This document shows positions 1 to 7,800 of a stretch of DNA of 11,777 bases, piece by piece (the first letter of the stretch is position 1; every line of letters begins with the position of its first letter). The position numbers and the translations under genes were made by a program. Origin of the DNA: Myxococcales bacterium (GTDB lineage: Bacteria; Myxococcota; Myxococcia; Myxococcales; Anaeromyxobacteraceae); assembly GCA_021779335.1 (NCBI GenBank), contig JAJYAW010000048.1, positions 1-11,777 of the forward strand, given 5' to 3'. The notes beneath the pieces were generated by a model. It was not told the origin of the DNA, did no database searches, and saw only the letters and a program-made list of their open reading frames with translations.

Positions 1-21
1 CGACTACACTCGCCTCCCCAC

Positions 22-1149
22 ATGCCCCGCCCCGCCCTCGCCCGCGCCCGCCGCCTCGTCGTGAAGGTCGGCACCGGGACCCTCACCGACGCCGCCGGCC
101 GCTTCGACCGGGAGAACTGCGCCCGGCTCTCGGCCGAGCTCGCCCGGGTGGCGGCCGGCCGCCGGCTGGTGCTCGTCTCCTCGGGCGCCGTGGCGCTCGG
201 CGCCGAGCGGCTCGGCCTGGTCCGCACCAGGGGCCGCCCCTGGGACATCGCCACCAAGCAGGCCTGCGCCGCGGTGGGCCAGCCGCACCTCATGGCCGCC
301 TGGGGCGAGGCGCTCGGCGCCCGCGGGCTGCAGGTCGCCCAGGTGCTCCTCACCGCCGAGGACCTGGCCAGCCGCAAGCGCTTCCTGAACGCCCGCCGCA
401 CCTTCCAGCAGCTCCTGGAGCGCGGCGTGGTGCCGGTGGTCAACGAGAACGACACCGTGGCGGTGGAGGAGATCAAGGTCGGCGACAACGACACCCTGGC
501 GGCGCTGGTGGCCGGCTGCGTCGAGGCCGACCTGGTGGCCATGCTCACCGACGTGGAGGGGCTCTACGACCGCGACCCGCGGGAGCGGGGGGCCGTGCTC
601 TTCCACGAGGTGGAGCGGGTCACCGCCGAGGTGGAGCGCCTCGCCGGGGGGGCGGGCTCGGAGCGCTCCACCGGCGGGATGATCACCAAGGTGAAGGCGG
701 CCCGCCGGCTCGGCGCCCAGGGCGTGGTCACCGCGCTGCTCTCCGGCCGGCGCCCCGGCGCGCTGGCGGCGCTGCTGGCCGGGGAGCGGGTGGGCACGGT
801 CTTCGCCGCCGCGGCCCGGCGGCTCTCCGCCCGGGACGGCTGGCTCAGCGCCGCCGCCAAGGGCAAGGGGCTCATCCTGGTGGACGCCGGGGCGCGCCGC
901 GCCATCGAGGAGAAGGGGAAGAGCCTCCTCCCCAGCGGCGTGAAGGGCGTGCACGGCCAGTTCGGCGTGGGCGACCCCGTCGAGATCGCCGTCGAGGCGG
1001 CCCGCCCCTTCGCCCGGGGGCTGGCCGGCTACGGGGCCGACGACGTGCGCCGCCTGGCCGGCAAGAAGTCCGCCGAGATCGAGGCCACCCTGGGCTTCAG
1101 GTACACCGACGAGGTGGTCCACCGGAACGACCTCGTCCTCCTCGACTGA
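22..1149 (+). CDS. proB: Glutamate 5-kinase (first step of proline synthesis)
   Basis: The 375-residue product phosphorylates L-glutamate with ATP to give gamma-glutamyl phosphate, the unstable substrate passed to ProA in cytosolic proline synthesis. The amino-acid-kinase fold covers about residues 10-260. Visible family motifs are VVKVGTGTL (13-21), VSSGAVALG (52-60), the glutamate-site NENDTVAVEE (141-150), GDNDTLAALV (154-163), LTDVEGLYDRDP (175-186) and GGMITKVKAA (218-227). A C-terminal PUA domain follows from about 283 to 360, as in the long, Escherichia coli-like form of the enzyme, and the total length is normal. The ATG at 22 has no clear Shine-Dalgarno sequence in the 21 bases available, and the frame stays open to the window edge, but no start codon lies upstream in frame and the kinase domain begins about where expected. 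proA follows after 56 bases. Identification is firm; only the exact start is uncertain. Confidence 0.96.
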   Translation: MPRPALARARRLVVKVGTGTLTDAAGRFDRENCARLSAELARVAAGRRLVLVSSGAVALGAERLGLVRTRGRPWDIATKQACAAVGQPHLMAAWGEALGARGLQVAQVLLTAEDLASRKRFLNARRTFQQLLERGVVPVVNENDTVAVEEIKVGDNDTLAALVAGCVEADLVAMLTDVEGLYDRDPRERGAVLFHEVERVTAEVERLAGGAGSERSTGGMITKVKAARRLGAQGVVTALLSGRRPGALAALLAGERVGTVFAAAARRLSARDGWLSAAAKGKGLILVDAGARRAIEEKGKSLLPSGVKGVHGQFGVGDPVEIAVEAARPFARGLAGYGADDVRRLAGKKSAEIEATLGFRYTDEVVHRNDLVLLD

Positions 1150-1205
1150 CCCCGGCGCGCCGGCCGGAGGGCGGTGCGGCTTCGCGCCCCCGGGGAGGCG
1201 GTGGT

Positions 1206-2510
1206 ATGAGGGGCCTCGAGCGCGCCATGAGCCCGACCCAGGACACCCTGCCCGCCCGGATGCGGGCCATCGCCGAGGCGGCCCGCGACGCGGCCCGCCG
1301 GCTCTCCCACGCCCCCACCGCCGCCAAGGACCAGGCGCTCCGCGCGGGGGCGCGCGCCATCCTGGCCCGGCAGGACGGGATCCTGGCCGCCAACCGCGAG
1401 GACCTGGCGGCGGCCCGCGCGGCCGGACAGGGCGCCGCCTACCTGGATCGGCTCGCCCTCGACCCGCGGCGGCTGGCGGACATCGCCGCGTCCATCGAGG
1501 CGGTGGCCGCGCTGCCGGATCCCATCGGCGAGGTGACCGACTCCTGGCGCCGCCCCAACGGCCTGCTCGTCAAGCGGGTGCGCATCCCGCTCGGCGTGGT
1601 GCTCATGGTGTACGAGGCCCGCCCCAACGTGGCGGCCGAGGCGGCCGCGCTCTGCGTCAAGAGCGGCAACGCCGCCATCCTGCGCCCCGGCTCGGACGCG
1701 CTGCGCTCCTCGCTCGCGCTGGTGGCCGCCTTCGGCGAGGGGCTGGCCGCCGGCGGGCTGCCGGCCGCGGCGGCCCAGGTGGTGCCCACGCCGGACCGGG
1801 AGGCCACCTTCGCGCTGCTGCAGCTCGACGACCTCATCGACCTCGCCATCCCGCGCGGCGGCCCCTCGCTCATCAAGGCGGTGGCGGAGCGCTCGCGGGT
1901 GCCGGTGGTGAAGCACTACATGGGCGTCTGCCACCTCTTCCTGGACGCCACCGCCCGGGTCGACCAGGCGGTGGCCCTGGCGCTGAACGGCAAGGTGCAG
2001 CGCCCCGGGGTCTGCAACGCCCTGGAGTGCCTGCTGGTCCACCGCGACGCCGCGCCCGCGCTGCTGCCGGCGGTGGGGCAGGCGCTGGCCGGGGCCGGCG
2101 TGGAGCTGCGCTGCGACCCCACCGCGCTCACCATCCTCTCCCGCGCCGGCGTGAAGGGCGTGCCGGCCGCGCCGGAGGACTTCGGCCGCGAGTTCCTCGA
2201 CCTCGTCATCGCCGTCCGCGTGGTGCCGGACCTCGACGCGGCCATGGACCACATCGCCCGCTTCGGCTCGCTCCACACCGAGTCCATCCTGACGCGGGAC
2301 CTCGAGAGCGCCCGGCGCTTCGAGCGCGAGGTGACGGCCAGCGCGGTGATCATCAACGCCTCCACGCGGTTCAACGACGGCGGCGAGCTGGGGCTCGGCG
2401 CCGAGATCGGCATCTCCACCACCAAGCTCCACGCCTTCGGGCCCATGGGGCTCAACGAGCTCACCACCCGGAAGTTCGTGGTGGAGGGCGATGGGCAGAC
2501 GCGCGCCTGA
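1206..2510 (+). CDS. proA: Gamma-glutamyl phosphate reductase (second step of proline synthesis)
   Basis: This 434-residue enzyme of the aldehyde dehydrogenase superfamily uses NADPH to reduce gamma-glutamyl phosphate to glutamate semialdehyde, which cyclises to pyrroline-5-carboxylate. Diagnostic stretches are IPLGVVLMVYEARPNV (about 133-148), SGNAAILRPGSDA (about 158-170) and the active-site segment KVQRPGVCNALE, in which Cys270 is the likely nucleophile. Near the end, FNDGGELGLGAEIGIST and HAFGPMGLNELTT are typical of ProA. The ATG at 1206 has a GGGGAGG ribosome binding site at 1192-1198, seven bases upstream, so it is preferred over the in-frame ATG at 1227, which has none. It lies 56 bases after proB and 24 bases before rsfS, so the three are probably co-transcribed. 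ProA and ProB commonly act as a pair because their intermediate is labile. Length and motifs are normal. Confidence 0.97.
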   Translation: MRGLERAMSPTQDTLPARMRAIAEAARDAARRLSHAPTAAKDQALRAGARAILARQDGILAANREDLAAARAAGQGAAYLDRLALDPRRLADIAASIEAVAALPDPIGEVTDSWRRPNGLLVKRVRIPLGVVLMVYEARPNVAAEAAALCVKSGNAAILRPGSDALRSSLALVAAFGEGLAAGGLPAAAAQVVPTPDREATFALLQLDDLIDLAIPRGGPSLIKAVAERSRVPVVKHYMGVCHLFLDATARVDQAVALALNGKVQRPGVCNALECLLVHRDAAPALLPAVGQALAGAGVELRCDPTALTILSRAGVKGVPAAPEDFGREFLDLVIAVRVVPDLDAAMDHIARFGSLHTESILTRDLESARRFEREVTASAVIINASTRFNDGGELGLGAEIGISTTKLHAFGPMGLNELTTRKFVVEGDGQTRA

Positions 2511-2534
2511 GGGCGCGCCAGAGGAGAGGGACGA

Positions 2535-3125
2535 ATGGCGACCAGGAAGAAGGCCCCCGCGAAGAGGACCCCCGCCAGGAAGGCGCCGCCCCGCAAGGCG
2601 GCGCCCGGGAAGGCGGGCGGGCGGCCGGCCTTCAAGGCCGGCAAGCCGGGCGGCGGCAAGAAGGCCGGGCGGAACCCGGAGCGGAAGCTGCCGCGCAAGT
2701 ACGGCCCGCGCCGCAAGACGCCCAGGTCGATCGGCCGCGAGGCGGCCCAGCCGGTCCAGGCCCGGGCGCCGTCCGCGCCCGACACCGTCCGCCCGGTGGC
2801 GCTGCTGGTGGCCAGGGCCGGCCTCGAGAAGAAGGCCGAGGACGTCACCCTCTTCGACGTGCGCGGCCTCTCCTCCTACGCCGACTACCTGGTCATCATG
2901 ACGGCCGACTCCGACCGGCAGGCCGGCGCGGTGGCCGACAACGTGGACGCCGTCATGAAGGCGGCCGGGCACACCAAGGTGGCGGTCGAGGGATACGAGA
3001 CCGGCACCTGGATCATCGTGGACTACGGCGACGTGGTGGCCCACGTCATGGGGCGCACGGCCCGCGAGTTCTACGACCTCGACGGCCTGTGGGCCGACGC
3101 GCCGCGCGAGAAGGTCGAGGGGTAG
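2535..3125 (+). CDS. rsfS: Ribosomal silencing factor RsfS (Iojap family) with a long basic N-terminal tail
   Basis: RsfS binds ribosomal protein L14 (uL14) on the large subunit and blocks joining of the subunits, lowering translation during starvation or stationary phase. The family domain is clear at about residues 84-190: LEKKAEDVTLFDVRGLSSYADYLVI matches the family core around 97-121, followed by SDRQAGAVADNV (126-137), TGTWIIVDYGDVVAHVM (156-172) and REFYDLDGLWADAP (177-190). RsfS proteins are usually about 105-130 residues, but this one has 196 because of an extra N-terminal region. Residues 1-70 contain 25 Lys or Arg and only two acidic residues, with many Pro, Ala and Gly, and look disordered. 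The ATG at 2535 has AGGAGAGGG just upstream (2523-2530), which supports translation of the whole tail. It is third in the proB-proA cluster, with no nadD before it and no rlmH after it. Confidence 0.93.
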   Translation: MATRKKAPAKRTPARKAPPRKAAPGKAGGRPAFKAGKPGGGKKAGRNPERKLPRKYGPRRKTPRSIGREAAQPVQARAPSAPDTVRPVALLVARAGLEKKAEDVTLFDVRGLSSYADYLVIMTADSDRQAGAVADNVDAVMKAAGHTKVAVEGYETGTWIIVDYGDVVAHVMGRTAREFYDLDGLWADAPREKVEG

Positions 3126-3153
3126 GGCGCCGCCGGTCGCCCCGGAGGCGGCC

Positions 3154-3186
3154 CCTGGCGCGTCGGCACCCTGCGCTAGCGCCAGG
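3154..3186. terminator. Possible bidirectional terminator between rsfS and the cytochrome gene
   Basis: CCTGGCGC (3154-3161) and GCGCCAGG (3179-3186) form a perfect 8 bp inverted repeat with a 17-base loop. The right arm overlaps the end of the cytochrome reading frame, whose stop codon is 3176-3178 on the minus strand. The position between two convergent genes suits a shared terminator. No run of T follows on either strand and the loop is long, so this is a weak call in such GC-rich DNA. Confidence 0.3.
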
Positions 3187-4636
3187 CGCGCACGGCGGGG
3201 TCCGTGTGGCACCTGGCGGTGCAGCCGGCGCCGTCCCAGGTGGCGACGCCCGGGGTGATGAAGACCACCTCCGTCACGCCGTCGACGTGGTTGGGTCCGA
3301 CGGCGCCGGTCGTGTCGACGGTGCCGGTGTGGCAGACCGAGCAGGTGTAGCCCAGGCCGGTGACGTGGAAGGCGTGCTGCCCGGAGGCGGGCGGGTTGCC
3401 GTGGCAGCCGGCGCAGCCGAGCTCGGCGCCCGTCCAGACCGGCGGCGGCGCGACGGCCCCGGCGGCGTTGGCCAGCGTCGTGCCGTGGCAGTAGGTGGTG
3501 CAGGTCCCGGTGGCCTGGTCGTAGCTGCCGAGGGCGGCCGGGAGCGAGCCCGAGCCGACGAGGGCCACCGGCGCGCGGCCGGCGCCGCCGGCGTGCGAGA
3601 GGTCGCCCGGCACGGCGTGGCAGGTGGCGCAGGCGATGGCCGGCGTGACGTAGGCCGCGCCGGAGGTCGACCCCAGGCCGGTGAGGTGGGCCTGGTGGGC
3701 GCCGGTGCGCGCCGGGACGGGGGCGTGGGCCGGGTCGAGCCGCTGCGCCAGCGCGTCCGGCGGGGCCGCCCAGGTCGGGTGGGCGGCGACGTCGTAGCCG
3801 GCCTGCGTGGTGGGGTTCCTGGCGCCGTGGCAGAAGGAGCAGTTGCTGCTCCAGGCCGTCCAGCCGGCCGCCGCGTGGCAGGCGGTGCAGGACGGGCCGC
3901 TGCCGCCGCCGTAGTCGGCGCCGTGGCAGGCCTTGCAGTCGAGCGAGGTGTCGCCGCCCAGGTAGGCGAAGAACCTGGGGCCGTGGGTGGCCGGCGAGGA
4001 GAAGTCGACGTGGCCCGAGGCCTCGACGACGCCGTTCATGTGGTGGCCGCCGGCGACGTCGATGGTGCCGTCGGCCTTCACCGTGGCCGGGTGGCAGGCG
4101 TTGCAGGCCGTGCTGGCCGCGGCGTGGCTGGGGGGCGGGGCGCCGTGGCAGCTCGTGCAGCCGAGGTGCGCCTGGCCGGGGGCGTTCCAGACGGGCGCGG
4201 TGAAGGCGCCGCCGGCGGCGAGCGTGGCCCCGTGGCAGTAGACGCCGCTGCAGGTGGCGGTGGTCGCGCTCCACTGCGGGGTGGCCCCACCCAGGGTGGC
4301 GCCGCCCGAGAAGGCCACCTCGGCCACGCCGTTGATGTGCTCCGTCCCGGAGGCCGGCACCACGTGGCACTCGTCGCAGCGCACGGCGGGGCGGAAGTCG
4401 GCCCGGCCGAGGTGGGCCTGGTGCGCGCCCACGCCGAGGGCGGTGGTGGCCGTCGCGCCGCTCGCGCTCCGCGGCGGGGCCGCGTTGCCGGAGACGCCGC
4501 CGTGGCACTGCTGGCACTCGGGGACGCCGCTGGCCTCGCTGTTGCGCGCCGTGCTGCAGCCGGCCGCGGCGAGCGCCAGCGCGGCGAGGAGGGCAAGGCG
4601 GGACGACGGCGAGGCGCGGCGGACGTGTCGGATCAC
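3176..4636 (-). CDS. Multihaem c-type cytochrome, predicted lipoprotein, 13 haem-binding motifs (CXXCH, CX3CH and CX4CH)
   Basis: This exported electron-transfer protein has 486 residues from the GTG at 4636. The N-terminus has arginines, a hydrophobic stretch (about 14-26) and AAGC with Cys27, so it is probably a lipoprotein, although the lipobox has Ala rather than Leu at -3. Ten canonical CXXCH motifs start at residues 41, 87, 160, 178, 234, 250, 266, 336, 408 and 432. CX3CH motifs lie at 379-384 and 472-477, and a CX4CH at 129-135. The mix of CX4CH and CXXCH matches the Geobacter CxxxxCH/CXXCH cytochrome family. Repeated pieces include GAHQAHL (70 and 312) and H-[IMV]-[ND]-G-V (100, 199 and 450). 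The GTG has AGGGAG five bases upstream; a TTG at 4663 would add nine residues but has a poorly placed site. It is divergent from the pyruvate oxidoreductase gene. A role in extracellular or periplasmic electron transfer is likely, but the partner is unknown. Confidence 0.92.
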   Translation of the reverse strand: MIRHVRRASPSSRLALLAALALAAAGCSTARNSEASGVPECQQCHGGVSGNAAPPRSASGATATTALGVGAHQAHLGRADFRPAVRCDECHVVPASGTEHINGVAEVAFSGGATLGGATPQWSATTATCSGVYCHGATLAAGGAFTAPVWNAPGQAHLGCTSCHGAPPPSHAAASTACNACHPATVKADGTIDVAGGHHMNGVVEASGHVDFSSPATHGPRFFAYLGGDTSLDCKACHGADYGGGSGPSCTACHAAAGWTAWSSNCSFCHGARNPTTQAGYDVAAHPTWAAPPDALAQRLDPAHAPVPARTGAHQAHLTGLGSTSGAAYVTPAIACATCHAVPGDLSHAGGAGRAPVALVGSGSLPAALGSYDQATGTCTTYCHGTTLANAAGAVAPPPVWTGAELGCAGCHGNPPASGQHAFHVTGLGYTCSVCHTGTVDTTGAVGPNHVDGVTEVVFITPGVATWDGAGCTARCHTDPAVRAWR

Positions 4637-4641
4637 GGGGG

Positions 4642-4647
4642 CTCCCT
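4642..4647 (-). promoter_or_regulatory. Ribosome binding site that decides the cytochrome start
   Basis: On the minus strand AGGGAG lies five bases before the GTG at 4636-4634. The alternative TTG at 4663-4661 has only GGTGG directly against it. This spacing makes the GTG the more likely start, and the signal peptide then begins with a short arginine-containing n-region. Confidence 0.6.
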
Positions 4648-4676
4648 GCGGCGAGACCTGCAACCACCAGAAATCA

Positions 4677-4695
4677 GGTCCCGGCCGCGGGAACC
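4677..4695. repeat. Imperfect inverted repeat GGTCCCG / CGGGAACC near the cytochrome start
   Basis: GGTCCCG (4677-4683), a four-base loop, then CGGGAACC (4688-4695) pair except for one bulged A. The repeat abuts the FNR-like box and lies about 40-60 bases upstream of the cytochrome GTG. The same heptamer pair, in the opposite order, forms the hairpin in front of the pyruvate oxidoreductase gene at 4857-4878. It could be an operator half-site pair, or part of the cytochrome promoter or leader. Confidence 0.4.
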
Positions 4696-4709
4696 TTGAG
4701 CGAGATCAA
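4696..4709. promoter_or_regulatory. FNR/Anr-type regulator box in the divergent control region
   Basis: TTGAG-CGAG-ATCAA matches nine of the ten defined bases of the FNR consensus TTGAT-N4-ATCAA; the flanking bases extend the symmetry to CTTGA-N6-TCAAG. It sits between two genes of anaerobic electron metabolism transcribed in opposite directions, about 60 bases from the cytochrome start and about 185 from the oxidoreductase start. FNR/CRP-family proteins with [4Fe-4S] clusters or haem sense oxygen or NO and often use this sequence. The match is seen directly; the regulator and the effect are inferred. Confidence 0.5.
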
Positions 4710-4736
4710 GAAACCTCCAGAAGAGGCCCGTCCACC

Positions 4737-4767
4737 TTGCCTTGGCGCCGACCTGATCTGCTAGACT
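4737..4767 (+). promoter_or_regulatory. Possible promoter for the pyruvate:ferredoxin oxidoreductase gene
   Basis: TTGCCT (4737-4742) could be a -35 element and TAGACT (4762-4767), preceded by TGC to give an extended -10, could be a -10 element. The spacing of 19 bases is longer than ideal, and each hexamer has four of six consensus bases. Transcription would start near 4774, leaving a leader of about 120 bases that contains the 4857-4878 hairpin. The FNR-like box would then be centred about 71 bases upstream, a position used by class I activators. This is only a sequence-level suggestion. Confidence 0.28.
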
Positions 4768-4856
4768 CGCCTGTCCTACACGGCAGTCCAGACCAAGCCC
4801 CCGCGGCCAGCTCTCAACGTCGCGGGACGACACGTCTTTTAGACCACGCACGCAGC

Positions 4857-4878
4857 GCGGGACCGCCTGAGGTCCCGC
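4857..4878. repeat. Perfect 8 bp inverted repeat (hairpin) next to the nifJ ribosome binding site
   Basis: GCGGGACC (4857-4864) and GGTCCCGC (4871-4878) are exact reverse complements separated by GCCTGA. The right arm ends three bases before the GAGGAGG ribosome binding site at 4882-4888. In the mRNA this would form a stable stem directly upstream of the translation start; in DNA it is a good dyad for a dimeric repressor. The inverted repeat is certain; its function is not known. Confidence 0.6.
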
Positions 4879-4894
4879 CACGAGGAGGCCGAAG

Positions 4895-7800
4895 ATGGCG
4901 GGCAGGCGAATGGTGACGATGGACGGCAACGAGGCCGTCGCGTCGGTGGCGTACCGGATCAACGAGGTCGCCGCCATCTACCCCATCACTCCCTCCTCGA
5001 ACATGGGCGAGTGGGCCGACGAGTGGTCGGCCAAGGGCCAGAAGAACATCTGGGGCACGGTCCCCTCGGTGGCCGAGATGCAGTCGGAGGGCGGCGCCGC
5101 CGGCGCGGTCCACGGCGCGCTGCAGTCCGGCGCCCTGACGACGACCTTCACGGCGTCGCAGGGGCTGCTGCTCATGATCCCCAACATGTACAAGATCGCG
5201 GGCGAGCTCACCGCGTTCTGCATGCACGTGTCGGCGCGCACCCTGGCCACCCACGCCCTCTCGATCTTCGGCGACCACTCCGACGTCATGGCGGTGCGCC
5301 AGACCGGCTTCGCGCTGCTGGCCTCGGCCTCGGTGCAGGAGGCGCACGACTTCGCGGTCATCGCCCAGCTCGCCTCGCTCCGCTCGCGCGTCCCCTTCCT
5401 CCACTTCTTCGACGGCTTCCGCACCTCCCACGAGGTGGCCAAGATCGAGGAGCTGACCGACGACGACCTGCGCGCCCTCATGCCGGAGGCGCTCGTCGCG
5501 GCCCACCGGGCCCGCGCCCTCTCGCCGGACGCCCCCTCGGTGCGCGGCACCGCCCAGAACCCCGACGCCTTCTTCCAGGCCCGCGAGGCCTGCAACCCCT
5601 ACTACGCCGACTGCCACCTGCACGTGCAGGCGGCCATGGACCTGTTCGCCAAGCAGGTGGGGCGCCAGTACCACCTCTTCGAGTACCTGGGCCACCCGGA
5701 GGCGGAGCGGGTGGTGGTCATCATGGGCTCCGGCTGCGAGACCGCGCAGGAGACGGTGGAGCACCTGGTCGCCCAGGGCGAGAAGGTCGGCCTCATCAAG
5801 GTCCGGCTCTACCGGCCCTTCGCGCTCGGCGAGTTCATGACCGCCCTGCCGCGCACGGTGCACCACCTCGCCGTGCTGGACCGCACCAAGGAGCCCGGCG
5901 CCCTCGGCGAGCCCCTCTACCAGGACGTGGTGACGGCGCTCCGCGAGGCCGAGCAGGCCCACATCGACCGCTTCCACCACCAGCTCACGGTGCTGGGCGG
6001 CCGCTACGGCCTCTCCTCCAAGGAGTTCACGCCGGCCATGGTGAAGGCCGTCTTCGACGAGCTCGGCCGGCCGCGCCCCAAGCGCCACTTCACCGTCGGC
6101 ATCAACGACGACGTGACCCACCTCTCGCTCAAGTACGACCCGGCCTTCGACATCGAGAAGCCGGACGTGGTGCGGGCGCTCTTCTACGGCCTGGGCGCCG
6201 ACGGCACGGTGGGCGCCAACAAGAACTCCATCAAGATCATCGGCGAGGACACGCCCAACTACGCGCAGGGCTACTTCGTCTACGACTCCAAGAAGTCCGG
6301 CTCCATCACCATCAGCCACCTGCGCTTCGGGCCGCGCCCCATCCGCTCGCAGTACCTGGTGACCAAGGCCAACTTCGTGGCCTGCCACCAGTTCGGCTTC
6401 CTCGAGAAGTACGAGATGCTGGAGTTCGCCGCGCCGGGCGCCACCTTCCTGCTCAACTCGATCTACGGGCCGGACCAGGTCTGGAGCCAGCTGCCCCGGG
6501 AGGTGCAGGAGCTCATCCTGCAGCGGCAGCTCAAGTTCTACGTCATCGACGCCTTCAAGGTGGCGCGCGAGACCGGCATGGGGGTGCGCATCAACACCAT
6601 CATGCAGACCTGCTTCTTCGCCATCTCCGGCGTGCTGCCGCGCGACGAGGCCATCGCCCACATCAAGAAGGCCACCGAGAAGACCTACGCGCGCAAGGGC
6701 GCCGACGTGGTGCGCAAGAACTTCCAGGCCATCGACGAGACGCTGGCCAACCTCTTCGAGGTGAAGACGGCCGGCCGCGCCGTCGGCGGCCCGCGCCGCC
6801 CGCCCACCGTCTCCGAGGCCGCGCCCGAGTTCGTCCAGCGGGTCACCGCGCTCATGCTGGCCGGCAAGGGCGACCTCCTGCCGGTCTCGGCCTTCCCGGT
6901 GGACGGCACCTGGCCGAGCGCCACCTCCCGGTGGGAGAAGCGGGCCATCGCGCTCGAGGTCCCGACCTGGGAGCCGTCGCTCTGCATCCAGTGCAACAAG
7001 TGCGCGCTCATCTGCCCGCACGCCTGCATCCGGCCCAAGTTCTACGACCCGGCCGCGCTGGCCGACGCCCCGCCCACCTTCAAGTCGATGGACTTCAAGT
7101 CGGCCGAGGTGAAGGGGAAGAAGTACAGCCTGCAGGTCTCCACCGACGACTGCACCGGCTGCACGCTGTGCGTGGAGATCTGCCCGGCGGAGTCGAAGAC
7201 CGAGAAGGGCCGGAAGGCCATCAACATGGCCGACGTCCTGCCCATCCGCGAGGCGGAGCGGAGGAACTGGGACTTCTTCCTCGCCATCCCCGACGCGGAG
7301 CGCAAGGGCCTCAAGCTCGACGTGAAGGGCACCCAGTTCCTGCAGCCGCTCTTCGAGTTCTCCGGCGCCTGCACCGGCTGCGGCGAGACCCCCTACGTGA
7401 AGCTGCTGACGCAGCTCTACGGCGACCGGGCCATCATCGCCAACGCCACCGGCTGCTCCTCCATCTACGGCGCCAACCTGCCGACCACCCCGTACACCAG
7501 GAACGGCGACGGGCGCGGGCCGGCCTGGGCCAACTCCCTCTTCGAGGACAACGCCGAGTTCGGCTACGGCATCCGGCTGGCGGTGGACAAGCAGGCCGAG
7601 CACGCCCGCGAGCTGCTCTCCACCCTGGGCGGCAGCGTGGGCGACGAGCTCGTCAAGGCCATCCTCGAGGCCGACCAGTCGGACGAGAAGGGGATCGACG
7701 CGCAGCGCGAGCGGCTCAAGCTGCTCAAGAACAAGCTGGCCAGGGCCACCGGCTTCGAGGGGCGCTGGCTCGGCCAGATCGCCGACTACCTGCTCAAGAA

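Noticed and set aside
1150..1205. A terminator or separate promoter between proB and proA
   Set aside because: The 56-base gap has only GC-rich sequence and the proA ribosome binding site. No convincing stem with T-run or promoter hexamers was seen, so co-transcription is the simpler reading.
4637..4663. TTG at 4663 as the cytochrome start
   Set aside because: It would add nine residues before the signal peptide and has a GGTGG directly against it, while the GTG at 4636 has AGGGAG at a good spacing.
1029..4667. A 1212-codon open frame on the minus strand across proA, rsfS and the cytochrome gene
   Set aside because: It runs antisense to proA and rsfS and in another frame over the cytochrome. 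Its translation is low-complexity Arg/Gly/Pro/Ala-rich with no recognisable domain, which is expected of shadow frames in very GC-rich DNA.
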